In this document: positions 1 through 9,798 of the stretch, piece after piece | How positions within the stretch are numbered: the first letter of the stretch is position 1 | Layout: every line of letters begins with the position of its first letter | Assembly (NCBI GenBank): GCA_977017575.1 | Contig: CDRNVI010000043.1 | Coordinates: 1-64,000, forward strand | DNA: 64,000 nt | DNA from: Paramoeba atlantica | Taxonomy: Eukaryota; Discosea | Direction of reading: 5' to 3' | The notes under the pieces: generated by a model | Seen by the model: only the letters and a program-made list of their open reading frames with translations | Database searches by the model: none | What the model was told of the DNA's origin: nothing | Translations under genes and position numbers: made by a program

Positions 1-1035
1 AAGAGGGAGGAAGAGGGAGGAAGAGGGAGGAAGAGGGAGGAAGAGGGAGGAAGAGGGAGGAAGAGGGAGAGGAGAGAGGGAGGAAGAGGGAGGAAGAGGG
101 AGGAAGAGGGAGGAAGAGGGAGGAAGAGGGAGGAAGAGGGAGGAAGAGGGAGGAAGAGGGAGGAAGAGGGAGGAAGAGGGAGGAAGAGGGAGGAAGAGGG
201 AGGAAGAGGGAGGAAGAGGGAGGAAGAGGGAGGAAGAGGGAGGAAGAGGGAGGAAGAGGGAGGAAGAGGGAGGAAGAGGGAGGAAGAGGGAGGAAGAGGG
301 AGGAAGAGGGAGGAAGAGGGAGGAAGAGGGAGGAAGAGGGAGGAAGAGGGAGGAAGAGGGAGGAAGAGGGAGGAAGAGGGAGGAAGAGGGAGGAAGAGGG
401 AGGAAGAGGGAGGAAGAGGGAGGAAGAGGGAGGAAGAGGGAGGAAGAGGGAGGAAGAGGGAGGGAGGAAGAGGGAGGAAGAGGGAGGAAGAGGGAGGAAG
501 AGGGAGGAAGAGGGAGGAAGAGGGAGGAAGAGGGAGGAAGAGGGAGGAAGAGGGAGGAAGAGGGAGGAAGAGGGAGGAAGAGGGAGGAAGAGGGAGGAAG
601 AGGGAGGAAAGAGGGAGGAAGAGGGAGGAAGAGGGAGGAAGAGGGAGGAAGAGGGAGGAAGAGGGAGGAAGAGGGAGGAAGAGGGAGGAAGAGGGAGGAA
701 GAGGGAGGAAGAGGGAGGAAGAGGGAGGAAGAGGGAGGAAGAGGGAGGAAGAGGGAGGAAGAGGGAGGAAGAGGGAGGAAGAGGGAGGAAGAGGGAGGAA
801 GAGGGAGGAAGAGGGAGGAAGAGGGAGGAAGAGGGAGGAAGAGGGAGGAAGAGGGAGGAAGAGGGAGGAAGAGGGAGGAGAGGGAGGAAGAGGGAGGAAG
901 AGGGAGGAAGAGGGAGGAAGAGGGAGGAAGAGGGAGGAAGAGGGAGGAAGAGGGAGGAAGAGGGAGGAAGAGGGAGGAAGAGGGAGGAAGAGGGAGGAAG
1001 AGGGAGGAAGAGGGAGGAAGAGGGAGGAAGAGGGA
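1..1035. repeat. 10-bp purine satellite (GGAAGAGGGA)n
   Basis: About 103 tandem copies of a 10-bp unit, GGAAGAGGGA in one phase, run from the window edge to 1035. There are a few phase slips (near 70, 462, 609 and 878). The strand is pure purine, so mirror-repeat or triplex structure is possible. No gene is present. It abuts a related array on the opposite strand. Confidence 0.97.
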
Positions 1036-2476
1036 CTTTCTTCCTCTTTCTTCCTCTTTCTTCCTCTTTCTTCCTCTTTCTTCCTCTTTCTTCCTCTTTC
1101 TTCCTCTTTCTTCCTCTTTCTTCCTCTTTCTTCCTCTTTCTTCCTCTTTCTTCCTCTTTCTTCCTCTTTCTTCCTCTTTCTTCCTCTTTCTTCCTCTTTC
1201 TTCCTCTTTCTTCCTCTTTCTTCCTCTTTCTTCCTCTTTCTTCCTCTTTCTTCCTCTTTCTTCCTCTTTCTTCCTCTTTCTTCCTCTTTCTTCCTCTTTC
1301 TTCCTCTTTCTTCCTCTTTCTTCCTCTTTCTTCCTCTTTCTTCCTCTTTCTTCCTCTTTCTTCCTCTTTCTTCCTCTTTCTTCCTCTTTCTTCCTCTTTC
1401 TTCCTCTTTCTTCCTCTTTCTTCCTCTTTCTTCCTCTTTCTTCCTCTTTCTTCCTCTTTCTTCCTCTTTCTTCCTCTTTCTTCCTCTTTCTTCCTCTTTC
1501 TTCCTCTTTCTTCCTCTTTCTTCCTCTTTCTTCCTCTTTCTTCCTCTTTCTTCCTCTTTCTTCCTCTTTCTTCCTCTTTCTTCCTCTTTTCTTCCTCTTT
1601 CTTCCTCTTTCTTCCTCTTTCTTCCTCTTTCTTCCTCTTTCTTCCTCTTTCTTCCTCTTTCTTCCTCTTTCTTCCTCTTTCTTCCTCTTTCTTCCTCTTT
1701 CTTCCTCTTTCTTCCTCTTTCTTCCTCTTTCTTCCTCTTTCTTCCTCTTTCTTCCTCTTTCTTCCTCTTTCTTCCTCTTTCTTCCTCTTTCTTCCTCTTT
1801 CTTCCTCTTTCTTCCTCTTTCTTCCTCTTTCTTCCTCTTTCTTCCTCTTTCTTCCTCTTTCTTCCTCTTTCTTCCTCTTTCTTCCTCTTTCTTCCTCTTT
1901 CTTCCTCTTTCTTCCTCTTTCTTCCTCTTTCTTCCTCTTTCTTCCTCTTTCTTCCTCTTTCTTCCTCTTTCTTCCTCTTTCTTCCTCTTTCTTCCTCTTT
2001 CTTCCTCTTTCTTCCTCTTTCTTCCTCTTTCTTCCTCTTTCTTCCTCTTTCTTCCTCTTTCTTCCTCTTTCTTCCTCTTTCTTCCTCTTTCTTCCTCTTT
2101 CTTCCTCTTTCTTCCTCTTTCTTCCTCTTTCTTCCTCTTTCTTCCTCTTTCTTCCTCTTTCTTCCTCTTTCTTCCTCTTTCTTCCTCTTTCTTCCTCTTT
2201 CTTCCTCTTTCTTCCTCTTTCTTCCTCTTTCTTCCTCTTTCTTCCTCTTTCTTCCTCTTTCTTCCTCTTTCTTCCTCTTTCTTCCTCTTTCTTCCTCTTT
2301 CTTCCTCTTTCTTCCTCTTTCTTCCTCTTTCTTCCTCTTTCTTCCTCTTTCTTCCTCTTTCTTCCTCTTTCTTCCTCTTTCTTCCTCTTTCTTCCTCTTT
2401 CTTCCTCTTTCTTCCTCTTTCTTCCTCTTTCTTCCTCTTTCTTCCTCTTTCTTCCTCTTTCTTGCTCTTTCTTCCT
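1036..2476. repeat. 10-bp pyrimidine satellite (TTCCTCTTTC)n
   Basis: About 144 nearly perfect copies of TTCCTCTTTC. Its reverse complement, phased as GGAAGAAAGA, matches the unit of the first array at 8 of 10 positions. The two arrays are therefore diverged versions of one satellite lying head to head. The array ends in a CTGCAG that directly precedes gag-like coding sequence. Confidence 0.96.
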
Positions 2477-2483
2477 CTGCAGC
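2463..2483 (+). promoter_or_regulatory. Possible 3' splice site at end of pyrimidine array
   Basis: The pyrimidine tract ends in CTGCAG at 2477-2482 and open gag-like coding starts at once. This fits the consensus of a 3' splice site with an extraordinarily long polypyrimidine tract. It could equally be chance juxtaposition of satellite and element. No branch point or donor can be assigned inside the window. Confidence 0.3.
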
Positions 2484-2743
2484 AACAACGACAATTTCAG
2501 GAACATCGTCAGCCTGGGCCTTCAGATACTGCTTCGACTCGACCTACTCTTCCCAATAGCGAAACACAGAATTCAGCTCAGATGGGTGCTCAAGCCATGA
2601 GTGAAACGGAACTTCGCACTCGTATTCGGCACATATGTGAACGTTTGGAAAATGAACAATTGGAATTGACCGTTACTTGGTACCCGGAAGAAGCAGGCCC
2701 TAGCAACACATTTACCTGGTTAGGAAACCCACAACCGGCCTTT
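2483..2743 (+). CDS. YR-1 gag-like region, upstream part
   Basis: The predicted protein contains a segment ending in LELTVTWYPEEAGPS. It matches the YR-2 gag-like protein (14946-15650, minus), which carries LEVEVTWFAATSSPS, with a similar helical stretch before it. This is a gag-like structural protein inferred from position and similarity; no zinc knuckle is seen in this part. The LINE A1 insertion follows directly. Confidence 0.6.
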
Positions 2744-2802
2744 TTAAACCACAACCGGCCTCCAGACACGGCCTCCCACAACCGGCCTCCCACAACCGGC
2801 CT
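2729..2802 (+). repeat. Four copies of target-derived CCACAACCGGCCT at A1 5' junction
   Basis: CCACAACCGGCCT occurs at 2729-2741, 2749-2761, 2776-2788 and 2790-2802, with a degenerate partial copy between the second and third. The first copy is the original gag sequence. The target duplication AACCGGCCTTT reappears after A1 at 8844-8854. The array therefore looks made from the target sequence during insertion of A1. Confidence 0.8.
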
Positions 2803-2841
2803 CTTTAACGATAAAGATACAGTTTCTGTACCTTGTTGTTG
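2803..2841 (+). promoter_or_regulatory. Conserved 5'-terminal double-hairpin motif of A1
   Basis: This stretch contains CTTTA-ACGA-TAAAG followed by TACAG-TTT-CTGTA and then CCTTGTTG. It could fold into two adjacent stem-loops with 5-bp stems. The same sequence starts B2 (50835-50870), and its second half starts A6 (42159-42176). It is the conserved 5' end of these LINEs and probably an internal promoter, a 5' processing or RNA-binding signal. The function is inferred. Confidence 0.65.
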
Positions 2842-2880
2842 TCTTGTTGATTTGTTTACTATTTTTACCCCCCCCCCGTC

Positions 2881-5544
2881 ATGGGCATGTTTACCCGCAG
2901 CAGGGCGAAGGACACTGGAGTAGCTCCAGAGGTCCTACCGCTGCCACCTTCACGCCGAAAGAAGAAAGCACCCGAGGAGCGACCTCTGCCGCCACCACCG
3001 CCGCCGCCATCCACACCACCAACACCCCCAACACCGCCGCCGCTCGCGCAGTCGCCGCCCTCGTCCGCTTCACCGACATCTCCCCCACCTCCTCCTCCGC
3101 GGCCTCTTCAGTCGCCTCTCCAATCGACGTCACCTTCGACTCCTCCGTCTCTTCCGCCGGCCCCGAAGCCATCGCCGACACCATCGCCGACGCCACTGAT
3201 GCCGCCGGCGCCATCGTCACCGCCACCGCCGCCACCGCCGCCGCCACCATCGTCGCCGCCACCGCCGCCACCGCCGCCGCCGCCACCGCCGCCATCGCCG
3301 ACGAGACCGCCATTGTCACTGAAACTAACACTGCCAACACCACGGGTAACACCGCAAATGGCAACCCCAAAACGGGCAACTGAAATAAGCGAAACGGCGT
3401 CAAAGAAGCCTTCTTGTTACGACACTCTGGCAGCGAACTTTCCGTCAAAGTTTCCGACCAGGTTTAACACACGTCGCCGACTTGAAATCCCTTCGCCGCG
3501 AAGTGAGGTGGATCCAGAACGTGAGGATCTGCCTCCGACATCGCAACAGGAAGATACGGAGACGACGCCTATCATAGTAGCCCCTGTGCCGATAGAAGCA
3601 TCGCAAGCCCCCGCGCCGTCCATAAAGATATTGCAATCGAACGAGGCGGATAATCGGAAAAACAAACAACCTTCTATACCTCAAGCATCTCCAGTGCCAT
3701 CTTTGTCGCAGTTGCCAGCGCCCCTTCCCCCGCCACAGAAATCAAAGAAGAAGGCGTTCGTTTTCCCGACGCAGAGAGTATCTTCGCCGCCAACGCCACC
3801 AGCATTCACGCCAAAGCCTTCATCGCCACAGCCTGTGACATCGTCGCCGAACACAGCTCGCACGCGCCGAGTCAGGATCATTGGTTCGTCGGGCGACTTT
3901 TCGGCGAAAGACTTTCACCGACTGCGGAAGGTGCAGGAAGAGATCGGCAAACAAAATATGCCGCCCAAAGCAGCTACACTAGAGCAACACCTTCCAATCT
4001 CAAGCAGCAAAATTCCACAGAAAGATACAAATGAACCCGGAACATGGAGCAGCAGAATCAGGAAAACGTGTTCCACGGCGGCGGCTGCCATTACAACAAC
4101 GACAAATGCCATATTCAATTCCGAAAGCGCAGCGCAATGTTGTGTTGAAGCTCACCAAGCAATCGACACATCGTCCGATTCTTCAAGAGAGGAAGATGAT
4201 CCACCCGTTGTCTCTGGCAAATCATCGCAATCGCCTATTGAATTGGACGATCAACTCGTGTATGAGTTTCACGACTGCACGTCACCTCACAGCGAAAATT
4301 TTAACGATATTGATATGCAAGAGCCAGGGCAAATGGAGGAACAGGAAACCAGCGCAGGACTGCTAGGAGAACCAGTAAATCAAGAAAATGCAAGTGGGGA
4401 AAGGTTGCTGCAACTGGCGGACAGGCGAGTCGACGCGATTAGATATGTTGGAGAGAATCTAATGACGGAGGATTATGCGGTGACAATTGCTGACTCGATT
4501 AACCCTGCCGCTCAATTTCCCATTCCGGCTGATGAAATTTGGCGCCAATCAAAGCAGATCAAGACAGGAGCCCAGTGCACAGTAGTCTGGACATTTTACC
4601 GTCAGAAGGAACTGAACATATCCAATGGGAAGGTAATAAGGACTTACAGCAAACGCGGGGGCATGGGGAAGCTCACCATAGCCTACACGGGGTATCGGGG
4701 ATACAGAAGAGGAGAGGAGTTCAAAGGTTTTCTTCCGCCACAGGACTGTGTCCGAGTCTATCGTATTTGGTGGCACCAGGCGCCGCCAGCAATCGATGAC
4801 ATCGTGCTTCGGGACTCCTTTCTGGAGAATCAAGAAATACCATTGTCTACCCCTCCAGACTCTGAAGGTATCGACCGTCTCCCTATACCTACCATGCGAG
4901 CCATCGGACCCGAATTCGCGCCATGTGTAATTTCATTGCTTCGCAACATCGTGCAGAATTACTCAACAGCAGATTACCCACTACGAAACCAGATCTGGCA
5001 CCGCCTGCTGTCGGCTATGAAATTATCCCTGGCAACGATCCGGCGCGCCGAATCAAAGGGGAGAAGGCGACGACCCCTAGAAGAAAGAACGTCTGCCACG
5101 CAGGGCAACGAGCAAGCTCAAGACACCCGGGCGATTAAGAAAGCGATGCGCCTGGCTCTGGAATGGTGTACAACAAAAGCATCAAAAACAATGGACCAGG
5201 ATTTCAAACCCAGCGGACTGTCCGATGAGGAGACTTTGGACAAGCTTGCCGAATTGCACCCGCAGAAACCATGTGATTTTAGAGCCCCGGAGGAGGCTCC
5301 GATCATGTCCAGCATATCACAAGAAGAATTACGCAGTGCGGGCAAACGACTCGCAAAGGGCGTTAGCCCAGGTCCGACAGGTATGACGGATATAATCGTG
5401 CGGTTAATGATCGATGATGAAGTATCATGTTTGAATCTTTGCCATATGCTTTGCGACCTCATAAACGGTTTCCTTGTGAAAGACGTAACTAATAGGCTGA
5501 AACGTTCACGGTTGGTGGCGATCCCGAAAGAGAATGGTGGAGTG
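2881..5544 (+). CDS. A1 LINE polyprotein, N-terminal part
   Basis: It encodes the first 888 residues of the A1 protein. The start ATGGGCATG gives MGMFTRSRAK, a basic N-terminus shared by A5 and A7. Residues about 35-140 are a proline-rich, low-complexity tract. Residues about 560-635 form a small domain with CTVVW, a conserved YTG and FLPPQ followed by VRVYRIWW, found in all family A copies and perhaps SH3- or Tudor-like. RT begins near residue 875 (RLVAIPKENGG). A2 interrupts the frame after GTG at 5544. The protein should bind element RNA and start target-primed reverse transcription; that is family knowledge, not shown here. Confidence 0.85.
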
Positions 5545-5545
5545 A

Positions 5546-6337
5546 AGAAGAATCATACAAATGTCGAGTGAGAAAGGCAACTACGAATGGTTACAATCTA
5601 GTGCTAGGTTGGTGCCATCCCTTCAATTCAGTTTAGCGATTCGCCCCCGACTAGGACTACCTTTACAACAACTTCCCGACAGTATTTTATGTCCCGGTTG
5701 TAGGTTAATTCTGGACTCGAGAAAAGCATTAACACATATTCCAGGATGTTCTACATGCCCAGGAAGCAACGCGACAACAAAGCATAATGCGCTTGTTAGG
5801 TATATATACGAGCTATGCTTGAAAGCCGGGATACCGTGTGAACGAGAACCACGACAATTCGCATCGTACCGTTGTTTAGGTTGCTCAGCAACCTTGAACG
5901 ACGAACAACAAAAAGAGCATCACCATAGATGCAAGAACCGCAAACTACAACGGTCAGGACCTGATCTTTTAATCCACTGGGTTTCGGGAGCTGTATTTTA
6001 TGACTTTACGGTCATACATGAATTTTCTCCATCGAATCTAGGGAAAAAGAGCTGGCAACTAATGAAAGACGCGGCGAAAAGAAAAAACGATACGTATGTC
6101 AAAACGAACAAAATCCCTGCTGAACAGTTTGAGTGCTTACCAGTTCTCTCCGGAGGCTTGCTCCACGTGAATACCCGTAATCTGCTACACAATCTCGCGG
6201 ACAGGTGCCAGATAGACCGCGAATTCATATGCCAGGATTTTTGTTTATACATGCAAGAGCTGACAGGATCGACTTTATCAAGCCACCTAAAAAAATATGG
6301 AATTACCACAGCAGCAGATGCGACTTTAGGGATATGA
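5546..6337 (+). pseudogene. A2 C-terminal fragment: Cys/His knuckle plus RLE
   Basis: Open for 263 codons in the family A frame, starting mid-protein at RRIIQMSSEKGNYEW. It includes the CPGC...HIPGC knuckle, NATTKHN, a second Cys-rich segment, SGPDLLIHW and FYDFTVIHEF. The last two carry the two acidic positions of the PD-(D/E)xK-like endonuclease. It ends with TGA at 6337. The RT is absent because the copy is truncated. It is a fragment rather than a gene, but no internal stop is seen. Confidence 0.85.
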
Positions 6338-6558
6338 TTTTGGGAAATGAATCTAGAATAAAGGAAACAAAAAAAAACTACAGATTAGCTGGAGTAGAAG
6401 TATACGTTTAGAAATTTAGGATGATTGACATAATGGCCCTTCGTGGCACATAAAAAAAACTCTTACAAGTTATTTTATTAGTGTGCAAAAAAAAAAAAAA
6501 AAGTTTGTAGTATGTACTTAGGGGAGACTCTCAAAAAAAAAAAAAAAAAAAAAAAAAA

Positions 6559-6648
6559 TATTGTAAGACCTTTCCTTATTGTAAGACCTTTCCTTATTGT
6601 AAGACCTTTCCTTATTGTAAGACCTTTCCTTATTGTAAGACCTTTCCT
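6559..6648 (+). repeat. 18-bp tandem repeat x5 at A2 3' junction
   Basis: Five exact copies of TATTGTAAGACCTTTCCT lie between the A2 poly(A) run and the downstream target duplication. The unit shares its length and the core GACCTTT plus TTATT with 18-bp arrays at 13828, 31851, 44391 and 52830. Confidence 0.95.
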
Positions 6649-6657
6649 ATTGGAGTG

Positions 6658-8637
6658 CGCCCAGTCGCAATGGGAGAGGTCCTGTCTAAACTAGCTGGGA
6701 TTGTCCTGATGCAACGCTACGAAGATACCTTGGCGCCCATGTTTGCACCGATGCAGCAGGGAGTGTTTTCAAGAGCGGGATGTGAACGGATCGTTCACAA
6801 ACTTCGCGAGCGGTATACTGAAGGATACTCCATACTATCGGTTGATTCCAAAAACGCGTTCAACTCACCATGCAGGAATCTAATCGCAAAGCATGTATTC
6901 GCGTTTAGCGCACTGCGCCCATTTCAAAGGTATTTCGAAGTTGAGTATGCTGGAGCATCCGAATTATTGTACTATGGCTCGGAAAGTAAACTCGTCGGAA
7001 TTGTCCCAAGTTCGATGGGGCTTAGGCAGGGCTCTCCACTAGCTTCTCTATATTATTGTGCATTTTTACAACCAACGCTGGAAACATTGTCGCAAGAGTT
7101 TCCCGAGGTCGAGTTTCATGCCTATATCGACGATATAACGATGGCTTCGCTGGACGGCAATCGGCTCGAGAAGGCTTTTGCCCGCTTACAGGAGTTAATG
7201 TCAGCTCAGTCCATTGATTTGGCAACCGAGAAATGCATATGGTTTGGAGGCCTGGAAAGACATGACATACCAGCGTCAATGCAAGAAATCGGGGTTAGAA
7301 AGGCCGAAAGCGTGACGAAAATATTGGGTGCACGTATAGGAGAAGAATCTGAGGTGAGGAAGCTTTTGGTGGAACAATTGGAAAAACACGATAACAGTTT
7401 CAGACGGTTGAAGATGATGGGGATCAATAACATCTCGCTAAAGCTCCTGGCTCAAAGCTTGAATGTGAAGCAACAATACGCAATCCGCGTACACCCACCT
7501 TCAGAGACAGGTGAGGCTGCAGAATTGTTTGATGAAAAGGTGGAGGAGGTTATTCAGACGTGGCTGGGACTGCTGACGGCAGAGAAAATCGAGATGGCTC
7601 GCCTTTCTATTAAGAAAGGGGGATTGGGATTAACTTCGTGTAATAATATTAGAGAGGCGGCATATAATACTTCGCTTCATATGGCAAAAGAGCGCCAAAA
7701 TTCCTTTTCTGCTCGTGCCAGTGGAGTGAGGGGCAGTGGAATTCGCAACGTCGGTAACTCTCACGATCTACCACCAACACACGACAAAACGATCGCTGCG
7801 ATACACCACGACGAAGTATTGGAAAAAATAAAGAAGGACCCATTCATCTCTAAGATCCTAAGGGCAACGACCCGAAAAGGCAGCTATGATTGGATCACGT
7901 CTGATGTACGTTTAGTGCCATCCCATCATTTCGAAATTGCTATCATGGCTAGATTGGGAATTGGCCATCCACGACTCCCGGACAGACTGTTATGTCCGGG
8001 GTGCAAAATGGTGCTCACCAATCAGACCGCGTTGTTGCACATTCCAGGCTGCGTGCGGTGTGCGGGTATAAACGCCACGACGAAACATAACGCCCTGGTC
8101 AAGTATATTTTCGATTTATGCGGAAAGGCGGGCATTCCCTGCGAGAGGGAACCTAGAGCGTTCAGCACATGGCGATGCGGTGAGTGTGGTACACAGGTTC
8201 CTCCGGAAAACGAAGCGATCCATGAAAAAACTTGCAAAGGAAGGCAATATTATCGTTCGGGGCCTGATCTGGTGGTATTCTGGAACACGGGCGAAATTTT
8301 CTATAACCTATCGGTAGTCCATGAATTATCATCATCCAACCAAAACAAGACTTGCACGAAACTTCTGCAAGATGTCATCGCACGCAAGAATGAAACGTAC
8401 GTCGCCACTGGAATGATTCCTGATTACGCCTTCCAGTGTCTACCTGTGCTTTCTTGCGGATCTCTTCACCAAAACACGAGGTTCGTACTTCACGCGTTGG
8501 CGGATGCGGCAATGCTGGATCGAGGGAAAGTGGAAATGGAATTCAAATTGATGCTTCAAGACTTAAATGGAAACGAAGTCTATGCCCAGATGCATAGCTA
8601 TTTATCAAATCGGCAGACGCAGAAAATTAGTCTCTAA
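6658..8637 (+). CDS. A1 LINE polyprotein, C-terminal part (RT and RLE)
   Basis: It continues the A1 frame exactly, with GVRPVAMGEV formed across the junction. RT motif A is SVDSKNAFNS (about residue 949), motif B GLRQGSPLAS (about 1008) and motif C AYIDDITMAS (about 1042). The CPGC...HIPGC knuckle lies near 1333. The endonuclease has SGPDLVVFW (about 1421), but the following FYNLSVVHE carries Asn (AAC, 8305-8307) where A2, A5, A6 and A8 carry Asp. If that Asp is catalytic, target cleavage by A1 may be impaired. It ends at TAA 8635-8637. Confidence 0.88.
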   Translation, partial: RPVAMGEVLSKLAGIVLMQRYEDTLAPMFAPMQQGVFSRAGCERIVHKLRERYTEGYSILSVDSKNAFNSPCRNLIAKHVFAFSALRPFQRYFEVEYAGASELLYYGSESKLVGIVPSSMGLRQGSPLASLYYCAFLQPTLETLSQEFPEVEFHAYIDDITMASLDGNRLEKAFARLQELMSAQSIDLATEKCIWFGGLERHDIPASMQEIGVRKAESVTKILGARIGEESEVRKLLVEQLEKHDNSFRRLKMMGINNISLKLLAQSLNVKQQYAIRVHPPSETGEAAELFDEKVEEVIQTWLGLLTAEKIEMARLSIKKGGLGLTSCNNIREAAYNTSLHMAKERQNSFSARASGVRGSGIRNVGNSHDLPPTHDKTIAAIHHDEVLEKIKKDPFISKILRATTRKGSYDWITSDVRLVPSHHFEIAIMARLGIGHPRLPDRLLCPGCKMVLTNQTALLHIPGCVRCAGINATTKHNALVKYIFDLCGKAGIPCEREPRAFSTWRCGECGTQVPPENEAIHEKTCKGRQYYRSGPDLVVFWNTGEIFYNLSVVHELSSSNQNKTCTKLLQDVIARKNETYVATGMIPDYAFQCLPVLSCGSLHQNTRFVLHALADAAMLDRGKVEMEFKLMLQDLNGNEVYAQMHSYLSNRQTQKISL

Positions 8638-8843
8638 TCATCAGAAAAAAATTAAAGTATTAGCTTATCTCATCTTTAGATTCAGCTTACAAAGACGCGT
8701 AAGCTTACATGTTTACGGATTGAAATTCAGGAGGGATTATTTTTGAATAAAAAAAAAAAAGGAGTTTTCTTGGGTGGGGGGCCCTTTTCTATGATGGGGG
8801 GATGTGGCCAGCGTCCGGATTTCCTTTCTTAGACACCAAAAAA
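8638..8843 (+). other. A1 3' UTR
   Basis: Noncoding, about 200 bp, with internal A-runs (8749-8760) and a terminal A-run at 8838-8845 before the repeated target sequence. The first 60 bp match the reverse complement of 17857-17920, a second copy of this 3' end. Confidence 0.7.
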
Positions 8844-9550
8844 AACCGGCCTTTGCGGAAGACGGTACTCAGATACTGAAAATTGTTTATAGAAATGGGC
8901 AGATTTTCCCTATCCCGAATCCTGGCGTGAAGTTCGTATCGATTGAAGCTGCAAGTATCCGCAACGACGTACCCCTGACTGCCTCATTATTTCAAAGTGA
9001 GTTCCGCAATTACGATGTGGGCACATGGAATGGCTATTTCCGTACAAACAGCGAATTTGCAAAAGAAATCCTCCTACAGCGATTGCGCACGGAGTTCCGA
9101 GTGCCAGTAAACATGCCACAATATCTACAAGAATATTGGGATTCTCTTTACTATTGGGTTTGTGACACATTCGTCCGGCGCGGGGTAGATAAAAACGAAA
9201 ATCCGGCGCACGCGCAGCGCGGCCAGCACGCGGTCGATTCATTACGCATGCGACTAGCTACCATGCGGGGTGGTGACGCAAACTACATTCAGGCCCAATA
9301 TGCAGTATCCCGTGATCCTGCTGATTCCCTCGGAAATATGTTGTACCGAAGCATCGACTATGCACGTACCCATCCTCCTCTTACTCGCCCTACAACTTAC
9401 ACCCCCTATTCTTCTGCACGCGCATATATACCGCAGGGCCGAGGCCGAGGCACATCAGACCTTACATTCCGAAGGGGGCGCTCAGGAACAGGTTTCGAAC
9501 GCCGTCCGGTTTTTCACCGAGGGGGGTATGGCATACAAGGCCGCCAATAG
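8844..9550 (+). CDS. YR-1 gag-like protein, downstream part
   Basis: The coding sequence resumes after A1 with PAFAEDGTQILK and continues through a helical region rich in Arg and Tyr (LQRLRTEFRVPVNMPQYLQ, LYYWVCDTFVRRG). It ends in an Arg/Gly-rich tail (GRGRGTSDLTFRRGRSG) that could bind nucleic acid. No CCHC knuckle is present, unlike YR-3. A gag role is inferred from position upstream of the recombinase. Confidence 0.6.
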
Positions 9551-9798
9551 ACGGCCACCTCCCGCACCCAAGCCAGTTTACAACAAGTATAACTCAAAGC
9601 CAGTGCGTCCTTGGCGCTCATGCAATCGTACCTACGCAACTCAAGCGAACACAGGACCAAAACCAATCCAAGGCAAAACGATTCAAGTTTTTTCCACCTC
9701 AGGCAAATCTAGCCCTATGCCAATTAACACCGGTTCCGCAGTCTCGGTTCCACCCACCGGTCCAAACAAGCAATCCCGCAATTCGGACACAATCCTCG

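Larger units (their letters stand above)
5545..6650 (+). mobile_element. A2: 5'-truncated family A LINE inside A1
   Basis: A 1.1-kb insertion flanked by TGGAGTG at 5538-5544 and 6651-6657. It carries the last part of a family A ORF, a 3' UTR with several A-runs (the longest ends at 6558) and five 18-bp units right at the 3' junction. The 5' truncation and A-rich tail are typical of target-primed reverse transcription. The UTR also contains a segment resembling family B tails (GTACTTAGGGGAGA, 6515-6528), so it may itself be composite. Confidence 0.85.
2803..8843 (+). mobile_element. A1: RLE-type LINE, full length, split by A2
   Basis: A full-length family A element from the conserved 5' motif to a short A-run at 8838-8845, inserted in YR-1. 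The target duplication AACCGGCCTTT lies at 2733-2743 and 8844-8854. The single ORF would have 1547 codons once the A2 insertion (5545-6650) and one copy of its 7-bp target duplication are set aside. No stop or frameshift is visible otherwise, so A1 is probably young. It is oriented the same way as YR-1. Confidence 0.85.

Noticed and set aside
2844-3448. Ala/Thr-rich and Val/Ala-rich frames overlapping the A1 N-terminus
   Set aside because: They are shadows of the proline-rich GC-biased tract of A1 in other frames. The A1 frame is supported by A5 and A7.
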